A stretch of 64,000 nucleotides of DNA, taken from the NCBI RefSeq assembly GCF_019175385.1, contig NC_083345.1, forward strand, positions 126,235,657 to 126,299,656, written 5' to 3'. The first letter of the stretch is position 1. Each line of letters opens with the position of its first letter. This stretch comes from Lycium barbarum. Lineage: Eukaryota; Streptophyta; Magnoliopsida; Solanales; Solanaceae. Below are positions 13,381 through 26,300 of the stretch, one piece after another. A model generated the notes under the pieces. That model made no database searches, was not told the DNA's origin, and saw only the letters and a list, made by a program, of their open reading frames with translations. A program made the position numbers and the translations under genes.

Positions 13381-13803
13381 CAACTAATTAACAATGAGAA
13401 TACATATATGGAAGTGTATTTTAATTTTGATACTACCACCCAGGCTGATGACAAGGACAAGCTCTTCAGGAACCAATCAGATAATTCGTTAGTTCGTCTC
13501 TCTCTCTCTCTACAGAAAGAAGCACTAAAAGAAAGAAAATATATTATAAAGAAAATTGCCTAACTTGATAAGATTCCAGGAAGCAGCCGCTAAGAAAATC
13601 ACCACATGTGATATGATATGAAGGCATCATCATCATCTCTTTAACTACACTACTCTCTTCTTCCTTAGCTCAGAAAAAAAAAGCACCAATTTACCTCCCC
13701 CACCCCCACAAACCCTTCTTTATTTGTAGTATATTGTAATTAGGGCTGATGGGAAGCTAGCTAGCTACACAAATCCATCCTCTCCTCCTCTCACAAACAG
13801 TGC

Positions 13804-13822
13804 GAGAGAGAGAGAGAGAGAG
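13804..13822. repeat. (GA)n tract in the NGATHA leader
   Basis: An uninterrupted GA run about 100 bp before the start codon, in sequence that is probably 5' UTR. GA/CT runs are common near plant transcription starts and can bind BPC (GAGA-binding) proteins; regulation through it here is only a possibility. Confidence 0.8.
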
Positions 13823-13919
13823 CTTTTTCAAGTCTTAACCCTAGAACCATTTAACAGAAAAGTTGTACCACTACTACTACTTCATCTTTTCTAGATCTAT
13901 TGGTGTGTGCTCGGAGATC

Positions 13920-14963
13920 ATGAATTTCTTTGGTAGTAGACGAGGGATCCAACAAGAAGTTGACTCTTCAAAAGGTATGTGCCATTTTTCTTCTCAGTCT
14001 TCTTCTTCAGCATCCTCTTCTTATCACAACCAGCACCAGCAACCACCGAGTAGTAACAATAGTACGGAGCTTATGTTGATGGATTCTTCGCCAGCTGGCG
14101 AAGATCATCACACCATGATTGAGAGGGAACATATGTTCGATAAGGTAGTGACACCCAGTGATGTGGGCAAGCTCAATCGTTTAGTCATTCCCAAACAACA
14201 CGCGGAGAAGTATTTCCCTCTGGATTCCTCTAGTAACGACAAGGGGGGACTCCTCTTGAATTTCGAAGACAGAAACGGGAAGCCGTGGAGGTTTAGGTAT
14301 TCCTATTGGAATAGCAGCCAGAGCTATGTAATGACCAAAGGTTGGAGCCGTTTTGTGAAGGAGAAGAAGTTGGATGCTGGGGATATTGTCTCATTTCAAC
14401 GTGGAGCTGGTGAATCGGTCAAACATCGTCTCTTCATTGACTGGCGCCGCCGTCCTGATGAAATGAATAATCCCTTTATGGTGCCGCACAATTTCTCTAA
14501 TGGGCGGCTCTTCCCTTTGCAGCCTTTCCCACCGCATTCACAATATTCTCAACCTTATCCGCATAGCTACCACTATGGAATTGGTAACAATACTAGTCCT
14601 TATTATATGAGCACTTGTTTCAATAATAGCTTTCCGGCTACAATGCCTTTCAGTACCAGGCCGTTTCTGATGGGTCCTCAAAGTTGTATTAGTGGTGTTG
14701 TGGAGCCAAGGGTGTTCAACTCAGTGCCGGTGGTTCAAGGTAAGGTGGCAGCAAAGAGACTCAGGCTGTTTGGAGTGAATATGGACTGCCCCATGGATCA
14801 CTCCGACATGTTTTCATCCTCGGCCTCTATCCCAACAACTTATTCTCAGGCACATGATCCCCAATTTTCGTCTTCCTTTAGGAATTTTAACAACAGCCCA
14901 ATGCCCTCTGAAGAATCATCTGAAAAAGGCAAGTCATCCATGTCCTTGGATTTGGATATTTGA
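13920..14963 (+). CDS. NGA: NGATHA-type B3 domain transcription factor
   Basis: Intronless gene of 347 aa, a nuclear DNA-binding regulator. NGATHA proteins act in lateral organ growth and in style and gynoecium development, in part through auxin synthesis. The B3 domain covers about residues 68-178: [20 protein letters not shown], then [19 protein letters not shown] and [13 protein letters not shown], ending [10 protein letters not shown]. There is no AP2 domain, which excludes a classic RAV protein. The C-terminal part carries the RLFGV repression motif (residues 282-286, within [12 protein letters not shown]) and ends [12 protein letters not shown], which matches the NGA C-terminal signature and holds an EAR-like LDLDI. 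N- and C-terminal parts are rich in Ser, His and Gln. An in-frame ATG lies 57 nt upstream-equivalent to 19 extra codons only if a non-ATG start at 13863 is used; I chose the ATG at 13920 because MNFFG starts the conserved layout. Which NGA paralogue this is cannot be decided here. Confidence 0.95.
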   Translation: MNFFGSRRGIQQEVDSSKGMCHFSSQSSSSASSSYHNQHQQPPSSNNSTELMLMDSSPAGEDHHTMIEREHMFDKVVTPSDVGKLNRLVIPKQHAEKYFPLDSSSNDKGGLLLNFEDRNGKPWRFRYSYWNSSQSYVMTKGWSRFVKEKKLDAGDIVSFQRGAGESVKHRLFIDWRRRPDEMNNPFMVPHNFSNGRLFPLQPFPPHSQYSQPYPHSYHYGIGNNTSPYYMSTCFNNSFPATMPFSTRPFLMGPQSCISGVVEPRVFNSVPVVQGKVAAKRLRLFGVNMDCPMDHSDMFSSSASIPTTYSQAHDPQFSSSFRNFNNSPMPSEESSEKGKSSMSLDLDI

Positions 14964-16575
14964 TCTTCTACATTACTAGCATTATGTTTCTAGCGGAATC
15001 AATGTGCATAAACATTAATGTTTCTCACCTATAAGGGCCGGCAGTGCTAGTTAAGGCCTCAAAATACCAAATTACAAGGAAGAAATTTAGGAAACATTAA
15101 AAGACAACAGAGAATTGAAGAGAAGCTAGCTAAATGCTGGTTATTTTATTGGCAAAGGAGGACGAAAATAGCACATTATATTGGGCCCTTCATTTCGACA
15201 CAACGTCATACCAATGTTCATTTTCAAGGTTCATGGGAAGTCTTTGAGATAGAAAGATTACTAATTTGAGGTTCAATTTGTTTATATGTAATACTCTAAT
15301 TGACATCGATGATGAAATACTAGTGCTAGATCCTCTGAATGCTGGTTAATTATTCTATTGTTTTCCTTGAGTTCCTTGTTAATTTTTTTTTTAATTATTT
15401 TTTTTAAAAAAAAAAAACAAAGAAAGCACCCCATAGTGGTGGAGTGTTTATTAAAATGCAGATTAACCTACAAAAACATAGAGGAGGAGACTAGACCAAA
15501 TAAACCCCTACGGGTTGGAAGTAATGGGAGCCTTAATACTCTCTATTTTAATAGCCGGATCCAATATGCTAATTTCCAGCAATAATTTATAAGGATCTAA
15601 TATGGATCACTCATACATTCCATTTTTCTTCATCGACCAAACTTGATAATAGCTTTTCTAGCCTTAGCTTGTTTTATGTATACGTGTGATTAGTTCACTT
15701 GACCAACTTCTTCTGTTTAACTGGTCTCCGTTGATTGAAACTTGACATCTAATGTCTTTCCTGACTTGTATTCGACAGTATTATGTAGTAAGGTGCAACT
15801 CAGACTCATATCAGGCTGATGAACGATGAAGGTCATGGTGTTGAACATAGTAAAGTTAAAATGTTTAAATGTCTACATGTTTGGTGCATGTTATCCGTAT
15901 GACCATTAGGAAAGCGAGGTGCATGAATTTGACGATTTCAATGTGAGTAAGTTCATACTATGCGTGTGAAACTATTTGGTAATTTTATGTTTAGAATTAT
16001 CCTTTAACACCTATATAAACCACCTTTAATTTGTAATGTTACTTTGTAAAAGTGGAGTATGTCTGAAGATGGTAATGAACTTAATGTCTATATTCATCTG
16101 CCATTCTCTTTGTGGTCTATGATATTATAAACGGCCTACTTATTATTCCAACACATGGAAGGAATTGAACAAAGTTGAGGGCTTTTTTTTTTTTTAATGG
16201 AATAAGATCTATTGGTTTTGGAATTAGTTATATACTTATCGCAGCTTCGTTGTTCGTGTTTGTGTGTGCTCTCAATGTTATTGTTCCGTACTTTCGCTAG
16301 CTTCTTCCTGTCATTAATCAGCAGCTACCTTTTCTTCTCAAGTTGCTGTTTGGCTGTCAATGATTCATTTCTCTGCCAAAAAAACGCATGCACCTTATTG
16401 GTAACTCATGGAATATTTTGAAATTGTCTCCAGTTATTCCAGGCCACTTAGTTAGTGGCTCTAATGAAGATGATCAACCATTATGGACTGGATCTAGTAA
16501 TGGTATTTTCAATTGCTTTACAGTCCTAAATAACCTGAGACAAAAACAAGGTATTACCTATATGAATAACTATTA
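14964..16575. other. 3' flank of NGATHA gene, no other gene seen
   Basis: The first few hundred bases are probably 3' UTR. An A/T homopolymer patch lies at 15380-15420. The small open frames here do not resemble known proteins. Confidence 0.4.
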
Positions 16576-16901
16576 GGGGTTGGTTGGTTCAAAAACAAAT
16601 TACGCTGGGATAAGTTATGCTGGGATTAATTATGTTGGGATAAGTTATGCTGAGATTAGTTATTCTGGAGTTATTTTTTATTGACTGTTTGGTATGTTAA
16701 ACTGAAAGTATTATACATTGGATAATTTCTAAAAAGAAGAGATCTCTTCCTTATCCCGGGATAACTTATTCCACTCTATGATAGGTATAAGTTATTCCAG
16801 CACTATTTTTACTCCTGGGACAACTTATTCCATGATTACTAACCAAACAAGGAATAAGAAATTGCTAAATTCTTATTCCAGGACTATTACCAAACGAGCC
16901 C
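16576..16901. mobile_element. Tourist/PIF-Harbinger-like MITE, TSD TTA
   Basis: Starts GGGGTTGGTTGGTTC and ends TTACCAAACGAGCCC, flanked by TTA on both sides (16573-16575 and 16902-16904). Internal short repeats of the type GCTGGGATAAGTTAT occur at the left end and in inverted orientation at the right. The 3-bp TTA target fits PIF/Harbinger. Confidence 0.7.
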
Positions 16902-17249
16902 TTATGGCTTAGAGTACTTATCCCTTTCAAAATTTTCTACTTTGATTGGAACTTGGAAGTCAAATAAGATACCAACTGATGATAACATCGATCAAGAGAA
17001 TGCGTTTCTCTTGACGGAGGACCGTGAAGGAGAACAGACACTCGACAATCCATAAGTCCGATAACCAAAACTACACTCCGATCCAAGGCCGCACACTCTC
17101 CCCTTATGCATGCCATTATCTGCTTTAAGCCACATGTCCAAACTCTCCTCTGGTTGGATTGGCCTACCTTAATCTTCAGTTGGCTGACTTTGAATGAAGT
17201 CCTCCATGCATTGTTTGAAATTATTCTACAAAACATTACACAATTATTT

Positions 17250-18010
17250 CATAAAAACAACATAGGTCTCAGTCTATGGCTAAATCCAAATGTTTGTTCC
17301 ATCCTTCAACCAGCTTCTTCACGTAGGTTTCCTCGAATGCCTCATCCTAAGAAGCTGGTCTTCCTTTAGCGTTTTCCTACAAATTATTACATAATATGTA
17401 TTAAAAACAATTGCTAAAAATCAAGAAAAATATATTAAACACGTTATCGATCTTCTTGGATGAATTTTCATACTGAATGAACCCACGTGTGCAAGGAGCC
17501 ACCCTTATCGGAAGCTCTGCCTTGGCTTGTGCATGTACGCTGCTTCTGAATCCCCGGGAGACCCAATACTCATTTAGTGTAACCCATATATCTTCGGTAG
17601 TCCAAGATGGCCTCTCACCAGAGTCTCCAGCAGTTTGAAACATGCATATCAATCAACCTTAGCATAATTCTTAAAATGAGTTGACAATCTTCGTAGCCTG
17701 AGCAGAAGGATAAAAGATGCATCATATTTAAAACATGGTAGACACTATATTTATAATTAATTAAAAAATAACAAAGTGCATACTTACTCACCTCCAGAGG
17801 GGACAATAATCAACCTCCGGAGCTCATCTAATTTTCCAACATCGAAAGGATCCTGCCTCTATGCTAAAGCTTGGGTCGGAGGTTGTGTAGCTGTGCCAGT
17901 ATCAGTGTATAGGGATGTCGGAATGCTATCGACTCCATTATGCTATCTAGCAATATTGGGAGATGAAAATGGAGTGGATTCGGACGAAGGCATGGAAGAG
18001 TGCCTAGCAT
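17250..18010 (-). pseudogene. CACTA (En/Spm)-like transposon protein remnant
   Basis: On the minus strand 17640-17450 reads GERPSWTTEDIWVTLNEYW followed by RGFRSSVHAQAKAE, the pattern of the plant transposase Ptta/En/Spm domain (W..L..YW....F...S..AK.N). Upstream, around 17860-17800, a piece reads DVGKLDELRRLIIVPSGGE, like the segment that precedes this domain in such proteins. Downstream, around 17350-17310, EAFEETYVKKLVEGWNKH may be the continuation. The pieces are in different frames with stops, so this is a broken remnant. No terminal CACTA repeats were found. Family assignment is by motif resemblance only. Confidence 0.6.
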
Positions 18011-18179
18011 TATGATTGAAAGATGAGGGCATTTCCTAAGCCGGAAATGACAATGCCTTGGTTCAACATCATAGTGGAAAGATTGAAGAAAATTCCAAAA
18101 TGAATAGACTAGTTATGAAATAAACCAACCAGCCTAAACCCCGCCACAAAGATGTCTTTTGAATTTTTTTTTAAAAAAA

Positions 18180-18197
18180 CACACACACACACACACA
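18180..18197. repeat. (AC)n microsatellite
   Basis: A short AC dinucleotide run next to an A/T homopolymer patch. Confidence 0.85.
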
Positions 18198-18199
18198 AA

Positions 18200-20197
18200 A
18201 CCAGTACTGGGACTGTCATGACATAATTTGTGTAACCATTTTTTTTTTTAAATTGATGTCTTAAACATGTTAAGTATAACATTTGGTAATGAATAAATTT
18301 ATTCTATTGTTTTGTGACAGAGGCCTTATATAGATAAAAAGAAAAACGGAGTACATTAAAAGATTAGGGGTCATTCTGTCACCCTCCTCACTATGGGCAT
18401 CCATGGATATACCTTAAAAGAAACAATTTCTAACTACACTCCCTCCTACAATTGAGATCTGATCTCTATAAAAACTTTTCGGATAATGTTAATTGTTTTT
18501 AAATATAACAAAGTCTCATTTTTTTTGTAATTGACTAATAAAGAATATTAGATAAACGCAGGTTGGTTTATGTGGAAGCAGGTTTCATGGATATCTCTGA
18601 CAATGGGAGCTAAGATACTAATTGTGTGTACTCACTCACAACCATAATAAATTGTATATGTGTTTGTGTGGCTGAATCAAGTGTCAACACATGCAAGGTC
18701 TAGTAATTTGTCTTTACAGTTCACTTATACATAGATATGGATCATAGGTTCCAGGTTTTTAGGTTTTCCACCTGCCTGCTTTGAAGCAAAGCCAGCTAAC
18801 CAGATTTCCTTTCATTAATTAATCCAGTAGTACTACCGTAAAAAGTCCATAGATATTGCTTACATGGCACACATATAGAGTGATGGAAGCCAAAAAGCTA
18901 CTAGCGTACTTGATTTAAGGGGTGGCAGTGACTCTGCTGGTTTCTGGGCAGACAAACATAGAAAAACCTTTTCTGCTGAGCTTTCACGTTTTAGTTAGTG
19001 AAACTGCAAGCTGCCACCTCTCTGCTAATTCTGAACTACTACTCCTATAGACATATCACAGCTTCACAGCCTTGTTTAGCTTGATTAGAGTAGGAAGGCT
19101 TAAACTAACTAATATTTGATGTGAATTCGGACATAGAATCTGAATTTCTTTTTTGAAATAAAACTTACATATTAGAAATTACATAAAAAGTTTTAGTTAA
19201 CAATTTAAAAGTATCTACAAAAATTATGATAAAAAAAATTGTCTTTTGACTATCCAAATAGTAACTCACACAAATAAATTGATAATGGAGGAAGTAGTAG
19301 TATCTGCCTATCTACTAGCGCAGATGCAACTTAATTAGCAACCCATATATCTCAACCCTACCTTGTTGGCAAGAAACACCAGGTGCATTGTTCTTTTGTG
19401 TCGTTTAGCACCAAAAAAAAAAAGTCAAGGGGAAGAAAATTGATTTTCATGTAATGTTGGCATCTAATAAATGCATGGTATCTTTTATCTTCTCTTTTTT
19501 CAAATTAAACCCGCCTTCCGGGGGAATTTGGTGTAGACCCCTATTACCTAAATATAGATAGAACAAACGTGTACAAAGAACGGGAGGGGACCAAAAAACC
19601 AAACCTCCATCTTAACTATTAGATCTATCGCATAATTCATAGTAATTATTAATACATTAATTTGTGACTAGTGCGATTGTTTTAAAGTTAACTTAATTTG
19701 ACTTAATACAACGCCGAGTACAACTAATTTATTTTCTTTATAGAATAGGTGTTGTGCTGTAAAAGAAAAGTGATCCTAGCTAGAAGAAAGGATACCATAT
19801 AGGATACCTCTTACCAATACAAAAGTAGCCATTCATTCTTTTATAGGAGTGCAAGGGTTAAAAGATGCAATAATTGACACGTCAAAATGAGGCACTTCAG
19901 CTATGTTTAGTTAATAGGCTCAAATAGACCCAAAAAATTTCTAGGCGGATAAGTCATAAGTAAACTATTCTTTGTTTGAGTGGTTAAGTTTTCGTGTATT
20001 GAAAATATATAGATAATTCTTTTATGTCATTAAATCAAATAATTATCTTTAATAAAAAATGACTTTCTATATCAAGCTTAGTTTAGTAACTTTAAAGAAG
20101 TAATTAAACAACTTATTACTATAATACAAACACCGCTAGTATTTATAAGTTCAATCCAAAAAGCTAGTCATTAGCAATCAATAGCTAGCTAGTAATA
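18200..20197. other. Intergenic, no gene seen
   Basis: AT-rich sequence without recognisable coding regions. One MITE-end-like motif (TAATGGAGGAAGTAG, near 19284) is seen without a clear partner. Confidence 0.4.
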
Positions 20198-20594
20198 CAC
20201 TCCCACCGTCCCATATAATAAGTATTACTTTAGCCAAAAATACGCATATTAAGAAATTAATAATGCATTGTGAAGTTTATCAAATTACAGCCAAAAACAC
20301 GCATATTAAGAAATCAATAATGCATTGTGAAGTTTATCAAATTACCCCTATATAATAAATATAAACTACTTTTACCTTCTAATTAGAGCATGTGCAAGAA
20401 GTAAAACTTTGGACATGGGAATCCAATAATACCAAGTTACTATGTGGCTTTTCCAATCATCATTTAGATGTTACTTTATTGTCTAAGGGTAGAATTGAAA
20501 AAAACTAGCCAATTTATGTTTTGGTTTCCTAAGATGACATTTATTATGAGACAGAAAAATTTGACGAAGATGACACTTATTATGAGGCGGAGTG
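20198..20594. mobile_element. Stowaway-like MITE with internal tandem duplication
   Basis: Starts CACTCCCACCGTCCCATATA and ends ACTTATTATGAGGCGGAGTG, giving imperfect terminal inverted repeats. Inside, a unit of about 62 bp beginning GCCAAAAA(T/C)ACGCATATTAA is repeated in tandem at about 20233 and 20290. TA lies next to the left end; the right TA is displaced by two bases, so the exact border is uncertain. Confidence 0.65.
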
Positions 20595-20598
20595 ACTA

Positions 20599-22729
20599 AT
20601 ACTCATTCTAAAGAGGGAGAGACACTGAGGAAGACTGAAATGAAATATTCGACATAGACCCCTTCAATTTCTAGGGGTTAGGCAGCTAGCTCATGTCCAT
20701 AAAGTCCTACTCGTACTTTAATCATAGAATGTGTGTAATTGGGAGTGTTGGAGTTTGTGATCATATCATTTCAAAGTTTGGGTTGGGTTTAGAGTTAAGT
20801 TATTAGAGAAAACACATAGAATACACATTTATTTTGAGTTTAGAGTTAAGTTATTAGAGAAAACATATGGAATACACATTTATTTATTTAATAATATTCG
20901 GGAGGAGTGTAACTATACATGTGAATTGAGGAATGTAAAATAGATATACAGTGCATATTCACTAAAGGTCCTAGACTTATAAAACTAGCTTGTCAAAATG
21001 AAACATAACACGTTTAATCAGTGATGCATGGCAGTAAGGATTGTGAGAGGGGGAGAGTGGGGGGGGGGGGGGTGGATTTGGTTGTCTACCCTAGACATTT
21101 TTTTCTTCAAAATCTCAATTAATACCAACTCTCTCTGCTTGGACGAGCTAGCAGCCTTTTGCTGTATGACAGTATGAGGTTAAGAATAATGGGGTTCGTT
21201 AGGATTCCGCCTTTTCTAAAACAAAAAGAAGAAACTAATAGGCTTTCATGTGCTCATTAATGGAAATGGTAAGTGAGAGCAGACTAGGTAGGTTGCAGAA
21301 ATTAGGAGGAAAAACAGATAAAAGAGAGATAGAACGAATAAGGCCGGCTGGTCAGGGTGATATCTATGGAAATGGCACACACCACAAGCAGACCGACTAC
21401 GTACGTACTGTTATTAATGTTTAATGTATTAAATGATTAATGCATATAAATAATCTTTACATATGTAGTATAGTGGGTGGACAGACAGGAAGTGAAGTAG
21501 ACAGAACGAGAGTTGTAAGAAAAGGGGTTTAGCGATAACAGTGACAAATGAGAAGGATATATATTGCACCAGATCCCAGAAAACAACTAAACTCAAAGCA
21601 ATGATAATTAATGTGTATGTATGTACGAGCAGTGGGGGTCGTTTACCTGATAGTAACTGTTCGAGGCAGAGTTACGTTGCAACAGCTGTGGTTCCAATAA
21701 CAGCCGTAAAGATTGAAACCAACGCTTATATAATATGGTCCAAAGTTGGTGGGCCCTAGCTAGTAGCTAGCTTAGTGATTACACACACAATAGTTTCGTC
21801 CTCTCTTAACTTTCTAGTTTGATATGGGAATTTTGCACAATTATTGAAACACGCCTTTGCAATCCCAAGTATGTATATCTTCATCTTTCTTATCGTCTCC
21901 TTCACATAACATGCTACACTTGCTCTTCAGCTCGTTAAATCAAATTGTACGGTCCTAGCTCGGGTATCAACAGCACTGATCAAATCCCTAATTAACCTAA
22001 AGCTCTTTTACTATATTAAATTATTATTCTATGTTGCAATGTTAGAATGTGTTATCGATTGTACATCGATGATAAAATCGTGCATCAATTCAAGCAAAGC
22101 TAAATTATATGCTACCTGCTTAATTCGTTTAATAGGATGGCGTTGAAGTCATAATTCGCTACCGTATGAAAGTCAAAGTCGAACAACCGTGGTATGGTAA
22201 TATTTTTTAAAAATTGGAAATCGAAATTTTCAAAATGTACCATGACCACCCCTAAATACTGTATTAATCTTCAAACTTAGTCCTTTGCTGTTTGTTCATC
22301 AGTTGCTTGCTTCCCGATCTCTAAAATCTTCTCCCGCTCTCTGTCATAAATTTTTTACATATTCGATACATCCACTAAAAAAATAAGGGACGTAATTTGA
22401 TCGCATTTCCTTAAGCATGTAAGAATACATTCAAGCATAAAGCATTAGATGGCTTTTAATGCTCTTTAACTACTGTTCACCTCGCAAGCTATTAGAGTAA
22501 ACTTGAATTATGTTCTAACTTTCTAAGCTTGATGGTATGTAAATATTTATAAGCCTAAAGGACCTGTTTGGAAAGCCCCAATTGTGAATGTCATAAGGAC
22601 CATGACCAAGCAATGTTTAATCGTTAATATAACAACATGCATAATTTTGAACTATTAAGGCACGGTAAGAAGCCTGCAGCTCGACGATATTGCTGAGTGT
22701 TGATTACATTATACTATATGCTTTCTGTA
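20599..22729. other. Intergenic, no gene seen
   Basis: Contains a short duplicated piece (GAGTTTAGAGTTAAGTTATT unit near 20790 and 20836) and a G homopolymer at 21060-21072. No coding region is supported. Confidence 0.4.
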
Positions 22730-22831
22730 GGCGCTATAGCACATGATCTAGTTACTCCACAAACATAATGAGCTCGTAGCTTTCAAATACTAGCTAGGCG
22801 CTATAGTACATGATCTAGTTACTCCACAAAA
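22730..22831 (+). repeat. 34-bp direct repeat pair
   Basis: The unit GGCGCTATAGCACATGATCT... occurs at about 22731-22765 and again, with one base changed (CATAG to TATAGTA), at about 22798-22831. The meaning is unknown. Confidence 0.75.
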
Positions 22832-23359
22832 TGCCATAGCTATTTTTTCCTTTGACAACGTTAAGCTATTTATATATGTTTTTTTTTTCCTTTTTTTTTT
22901 TTCCTTGTGTGATAAATAGACGCAATTACTCGCAGCAGTCGCCAAGTACAGGCAAATACACAATGATGTCTGATAGGGATTTTGCTTGAGTGCCACCTAC
23001 AGGCAAATAACAAGGAAACAAGGCAGCGTATCGGCTAGCAAGCCAAAAATCTTCATTCAACACTTTAGCTACAGAAGTTTTTGTGTTCCAAATAATTTTG
23101 GCAAAAGAGACTGCTGTAATATAGATATTAAAGCTGCAAAACAAGATGCCAAACTACACACTGCATCCTCAAACGAAATAAATACAATGGGTAAGTAAGT
23201 TCACTCAGCATTTAAAAATACTGGCTCCAATAAATCTTTCAAGTTGCAGGCTCTGCAAGCCTCTAGATTACATTTGGCGGATAAATTTCAATGTTTCAGG
23301 GGGTATGAACAGCTTCCAGTGTAGTTTGAATCAGTTATCTACTTCCAAGTATCTTTCAC
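22832..23359 (-). other. Presumed 3' UTR/downstream flank of the RING-CH gene
   Basis: Sequence after the stop codon at 23360-23362 on the minus strand. T-rich runs lie at 22880-22905. I see no other gene; small frames on both strands are not recognisable. Confidence 0.4.
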
Positions 23360-26300
23360 CTACAATGCAGGATGAAATCCAAGACTGGCATTTGCTTCTA
23401 CCCGGTGCACTACTCTTCTGATACTCCAATCATGGCAGAACTCAAGGGCAAGCCGAAGAGCCGTTCCGAGTCCCAGCACAACTATTACCCCTGCACATTG
23501 CTTCTTGCTTTCAACGTGACAACGGACACTTTAAGGGTCGTTCGGCAGGAGGTATTAGAGAAAATAATGGTATTAGCTTAGTATTATTTAATCCCTTGTT
23601 TGGTAGTCTTTCCAATCTATGTATAACTAATACACTATTCTTATACATAGTAAACCATGGCATTAACAATACCAGTAGTATTCCTATTCTAATACACCCT
23701 ATTCATTACTATGTAGAAATTATGCAATATTTAACACAACAAACCAAATAGTCAATAATGTCAGATTACTAATCCCAACATTACTAATACACCCCATTCA
23801 GTACTATTCTTGTACACCCAACCAAACGACCTCTAACAGTTCTAATTTCCAAGTTTTGACAACAGACGACTAATGAGAAGCTGAAAAGATCAAGAGCATG
23901 TACCGATAATGATGTTCACAGGCAGTGCAGAGACTCCAAGTGTAATGGATATTAACACATCCAGAAAGAGGCCACCAATGAGGATACAAAATGCTACCCA
24001 AAGTGGATTAAGACAACCCTGTACAAACTGACTGATTTAGAAGTAATACAGAAGACATCATGAGTTCAAAGCAGGAGCTTGGGAAAGTGTAATATTCCTT
24101 ACTCTATCCCGCTCTTGGGAAATATTTGTCCCTCTAAAAGAAGGATCCACTCTCCAAATCCAGTAACTTGTCTGCCATCCATAAAATAATGCAATCAAAA
24201 CATAATTACAAGAGTATCTATCCCAATAATTTGTAGCTGACTAATCTTTGAGCTTATATCTTTTTCTGAGTCATATATACTTAAATTAAGAATCTGGATC
24301 CACATTAGTCATTTGTTTCTAACCAGATATAAAATTTTAAATCAGTAGAAAATTTGTCATAGAAAAAATAAGGGCATCTCTATCCATATTTTTGGAGCCA
24401 CAAAAAAAAAAAAAAAAAAAAAGGAAAAGGAAAAAAATGAAATTACTATGTTACGGAAATGGACATTGGGCCTAACTCAAAACTGTAAAACTCACAAAAA
24501 CAGTCAAAAAATTCTCTCTAGAAACATAAGCACTCTGTACACTTTCAACCGTTGGTCCGTAATGGTCACGTCGAAACTCAATTCTGAAGAAAACACAGGA
24601 AAAAGAACCTATGCAACAGCTATTAACCTGTCTACGAGTACAAATTCGGCTAATCTCCGACATGCTCGAGAATGGTGGTCACCAAACAGATCACTCATAA
24701 TGGTGTACCAGCTGTGATATTCAAGGCCAAGGATTACTTTGGAACCACGGCTGAAAAATGTCGACTAACAATCTGGGTCGATTCTCAAAACCTAGGCCCC
24801 AAATCGAAAGACTTAGATCAAAATTCAAAGAACTCTTCCCGATTAAGGGGTCTGCTAAAATCGGAGTCTTCGATAATGATATTGTGTTTCTTGATTTTAT
24901 CAATGAAGATGATTTCAATACGGTGTGGTTCAAAAGAATGTTCACAATCGACAGATTGCAAATGTGGTTGCAGAAGTGGTTTCCCAATTTCAAACCCGAT
25001 GAAGATATACTTATAGCTCATGTTTGGGTTCTGCTTCCAGGTATCCCCTTTCATCTCCACACATGGCATTTTGTAAAACAAATTGTTAGCAATACGGGCA
25101 CTGCCCTCACCCTAGATGCTGCTACTTTGGTTCGACTAGGCCAAGTATGGCTAAGGTTCGGGTGGAGGTTGATTTACTTAAGAATCTCCCAGACTCTGTT
25201 TATGTTGGGCTTGGAACATGATGAATCCCCATTAAAAAGGTTATTATCAGAAAATCGAGTATGAAAATATACCAAAGATTTGTAAGCATTGTAAGAAGCT
25301 AGGTCATAACATATTGAATTGTAGAGTGTTGGAAAGGATTAGAGCCAAGGCTTCCAAAGATGCTGGAAAGTTCACTAACTGAAGAGGGATCCGATGGTAC
25401 CACAAATTTGGAAGAAAGTGAAGACAAAGGAGAGGCGAAAAACAATGAAAGTTTAGGCAAGATTGGGCAGATTTCTGAGGCAGTGAATAAGAATGAAAAT
25501 GGGGATGGACAGAAGCTTGAGGCTGAGATCACAAAAGAGGCGGACATGGAAAACAAAAGGAAAATTCACAAGGCCACGATGGCTAGGCAGAACATCAGCA
25601 AAAAGAAAAAAACCAGAAAAAGATAGTGCCTACGAAGAAAAGCAATGTTGTTTTTCAGCCAGCTACAACTCATATAAGAAACAAGTCTAGGACTGCTATT
25701 TAAGAAGCTAATTCTTCCCAGTCTAAGGGTAAGGATGACACACAGCAGGACCAAAATGACAATAATGCAGTTAACAACTCTGTTGATCAGAACAAGGTCG
25801 TTATGGATGGGGCAGAACTGAGCAGTCATGTTGGTGAAGTCAATGCTAGAACTGATAAGGTAACGATATAACAGAACAAAGGGAAAATGAAGAACGAAGG
25901 GGATAGCATGACAGGAAGCAACTCTAGGCATGAGATCACTGGAAACTCTGATAATAGTGACGATGTCATAGAGAACACTTATCAATCTGATAGTGAAGCA
26001 CTGGTCAACAACACAAAGTTCAGGATGATCTCAATAATATTAATCTATCTACCAGTTACAATTGGTTGTGGACCTTAGGTGTGATCCAACTACTGAGAAG
26101 TCTATTTAGCAATATGAGGAACAATGTGTGAATCGAGTTACCTCATGACCGTATACAAGACACCTTCACGCTCAATGAGGAGACCAAATCACTGGAATTC
26201 AGAATCGATTCTTCTAAAGAACAAGCAGATCATATCTCTGATCAAGACAGGGAAGGCAACAACAAAACAAATGACATACAAGAAAAAGGGGAAGAAGCAG

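Larger units (their letters stand above)
11289..13919. other. Upstream region and presumed 5' leader of the NGATHA gene
   Basis: No coding sequence is recognised. A partial Stowaway-like end (TATCCGGAGGGAGTA) lies near 12040-12054. A GT-AG donor-like TTGGTAAGTAG occurs near 12612 and could belong to a 5' UTR intron, but I cannot show this. A (TA)n tract and a (GA)n tract lie closer to the gene. This stretch should hold the promoter of the B3 gene; I cannot place the transcription start. Confidence 0.4.

Noticed and set aside
13863..13919. N-terminal extension of 19 codons on the NGATHA frame
   Set aside because: The extension starts with a non-ATG codon, is Tyr/Ser-rich leader-like sequence, and the ATG at 13920 gives a normal family start.
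16937..17236. 99-codon minus-strand open frame
   Set aside because: It does not resemble a known protein. It may be part of the decayed CACTA-like region, but I could not support any product.
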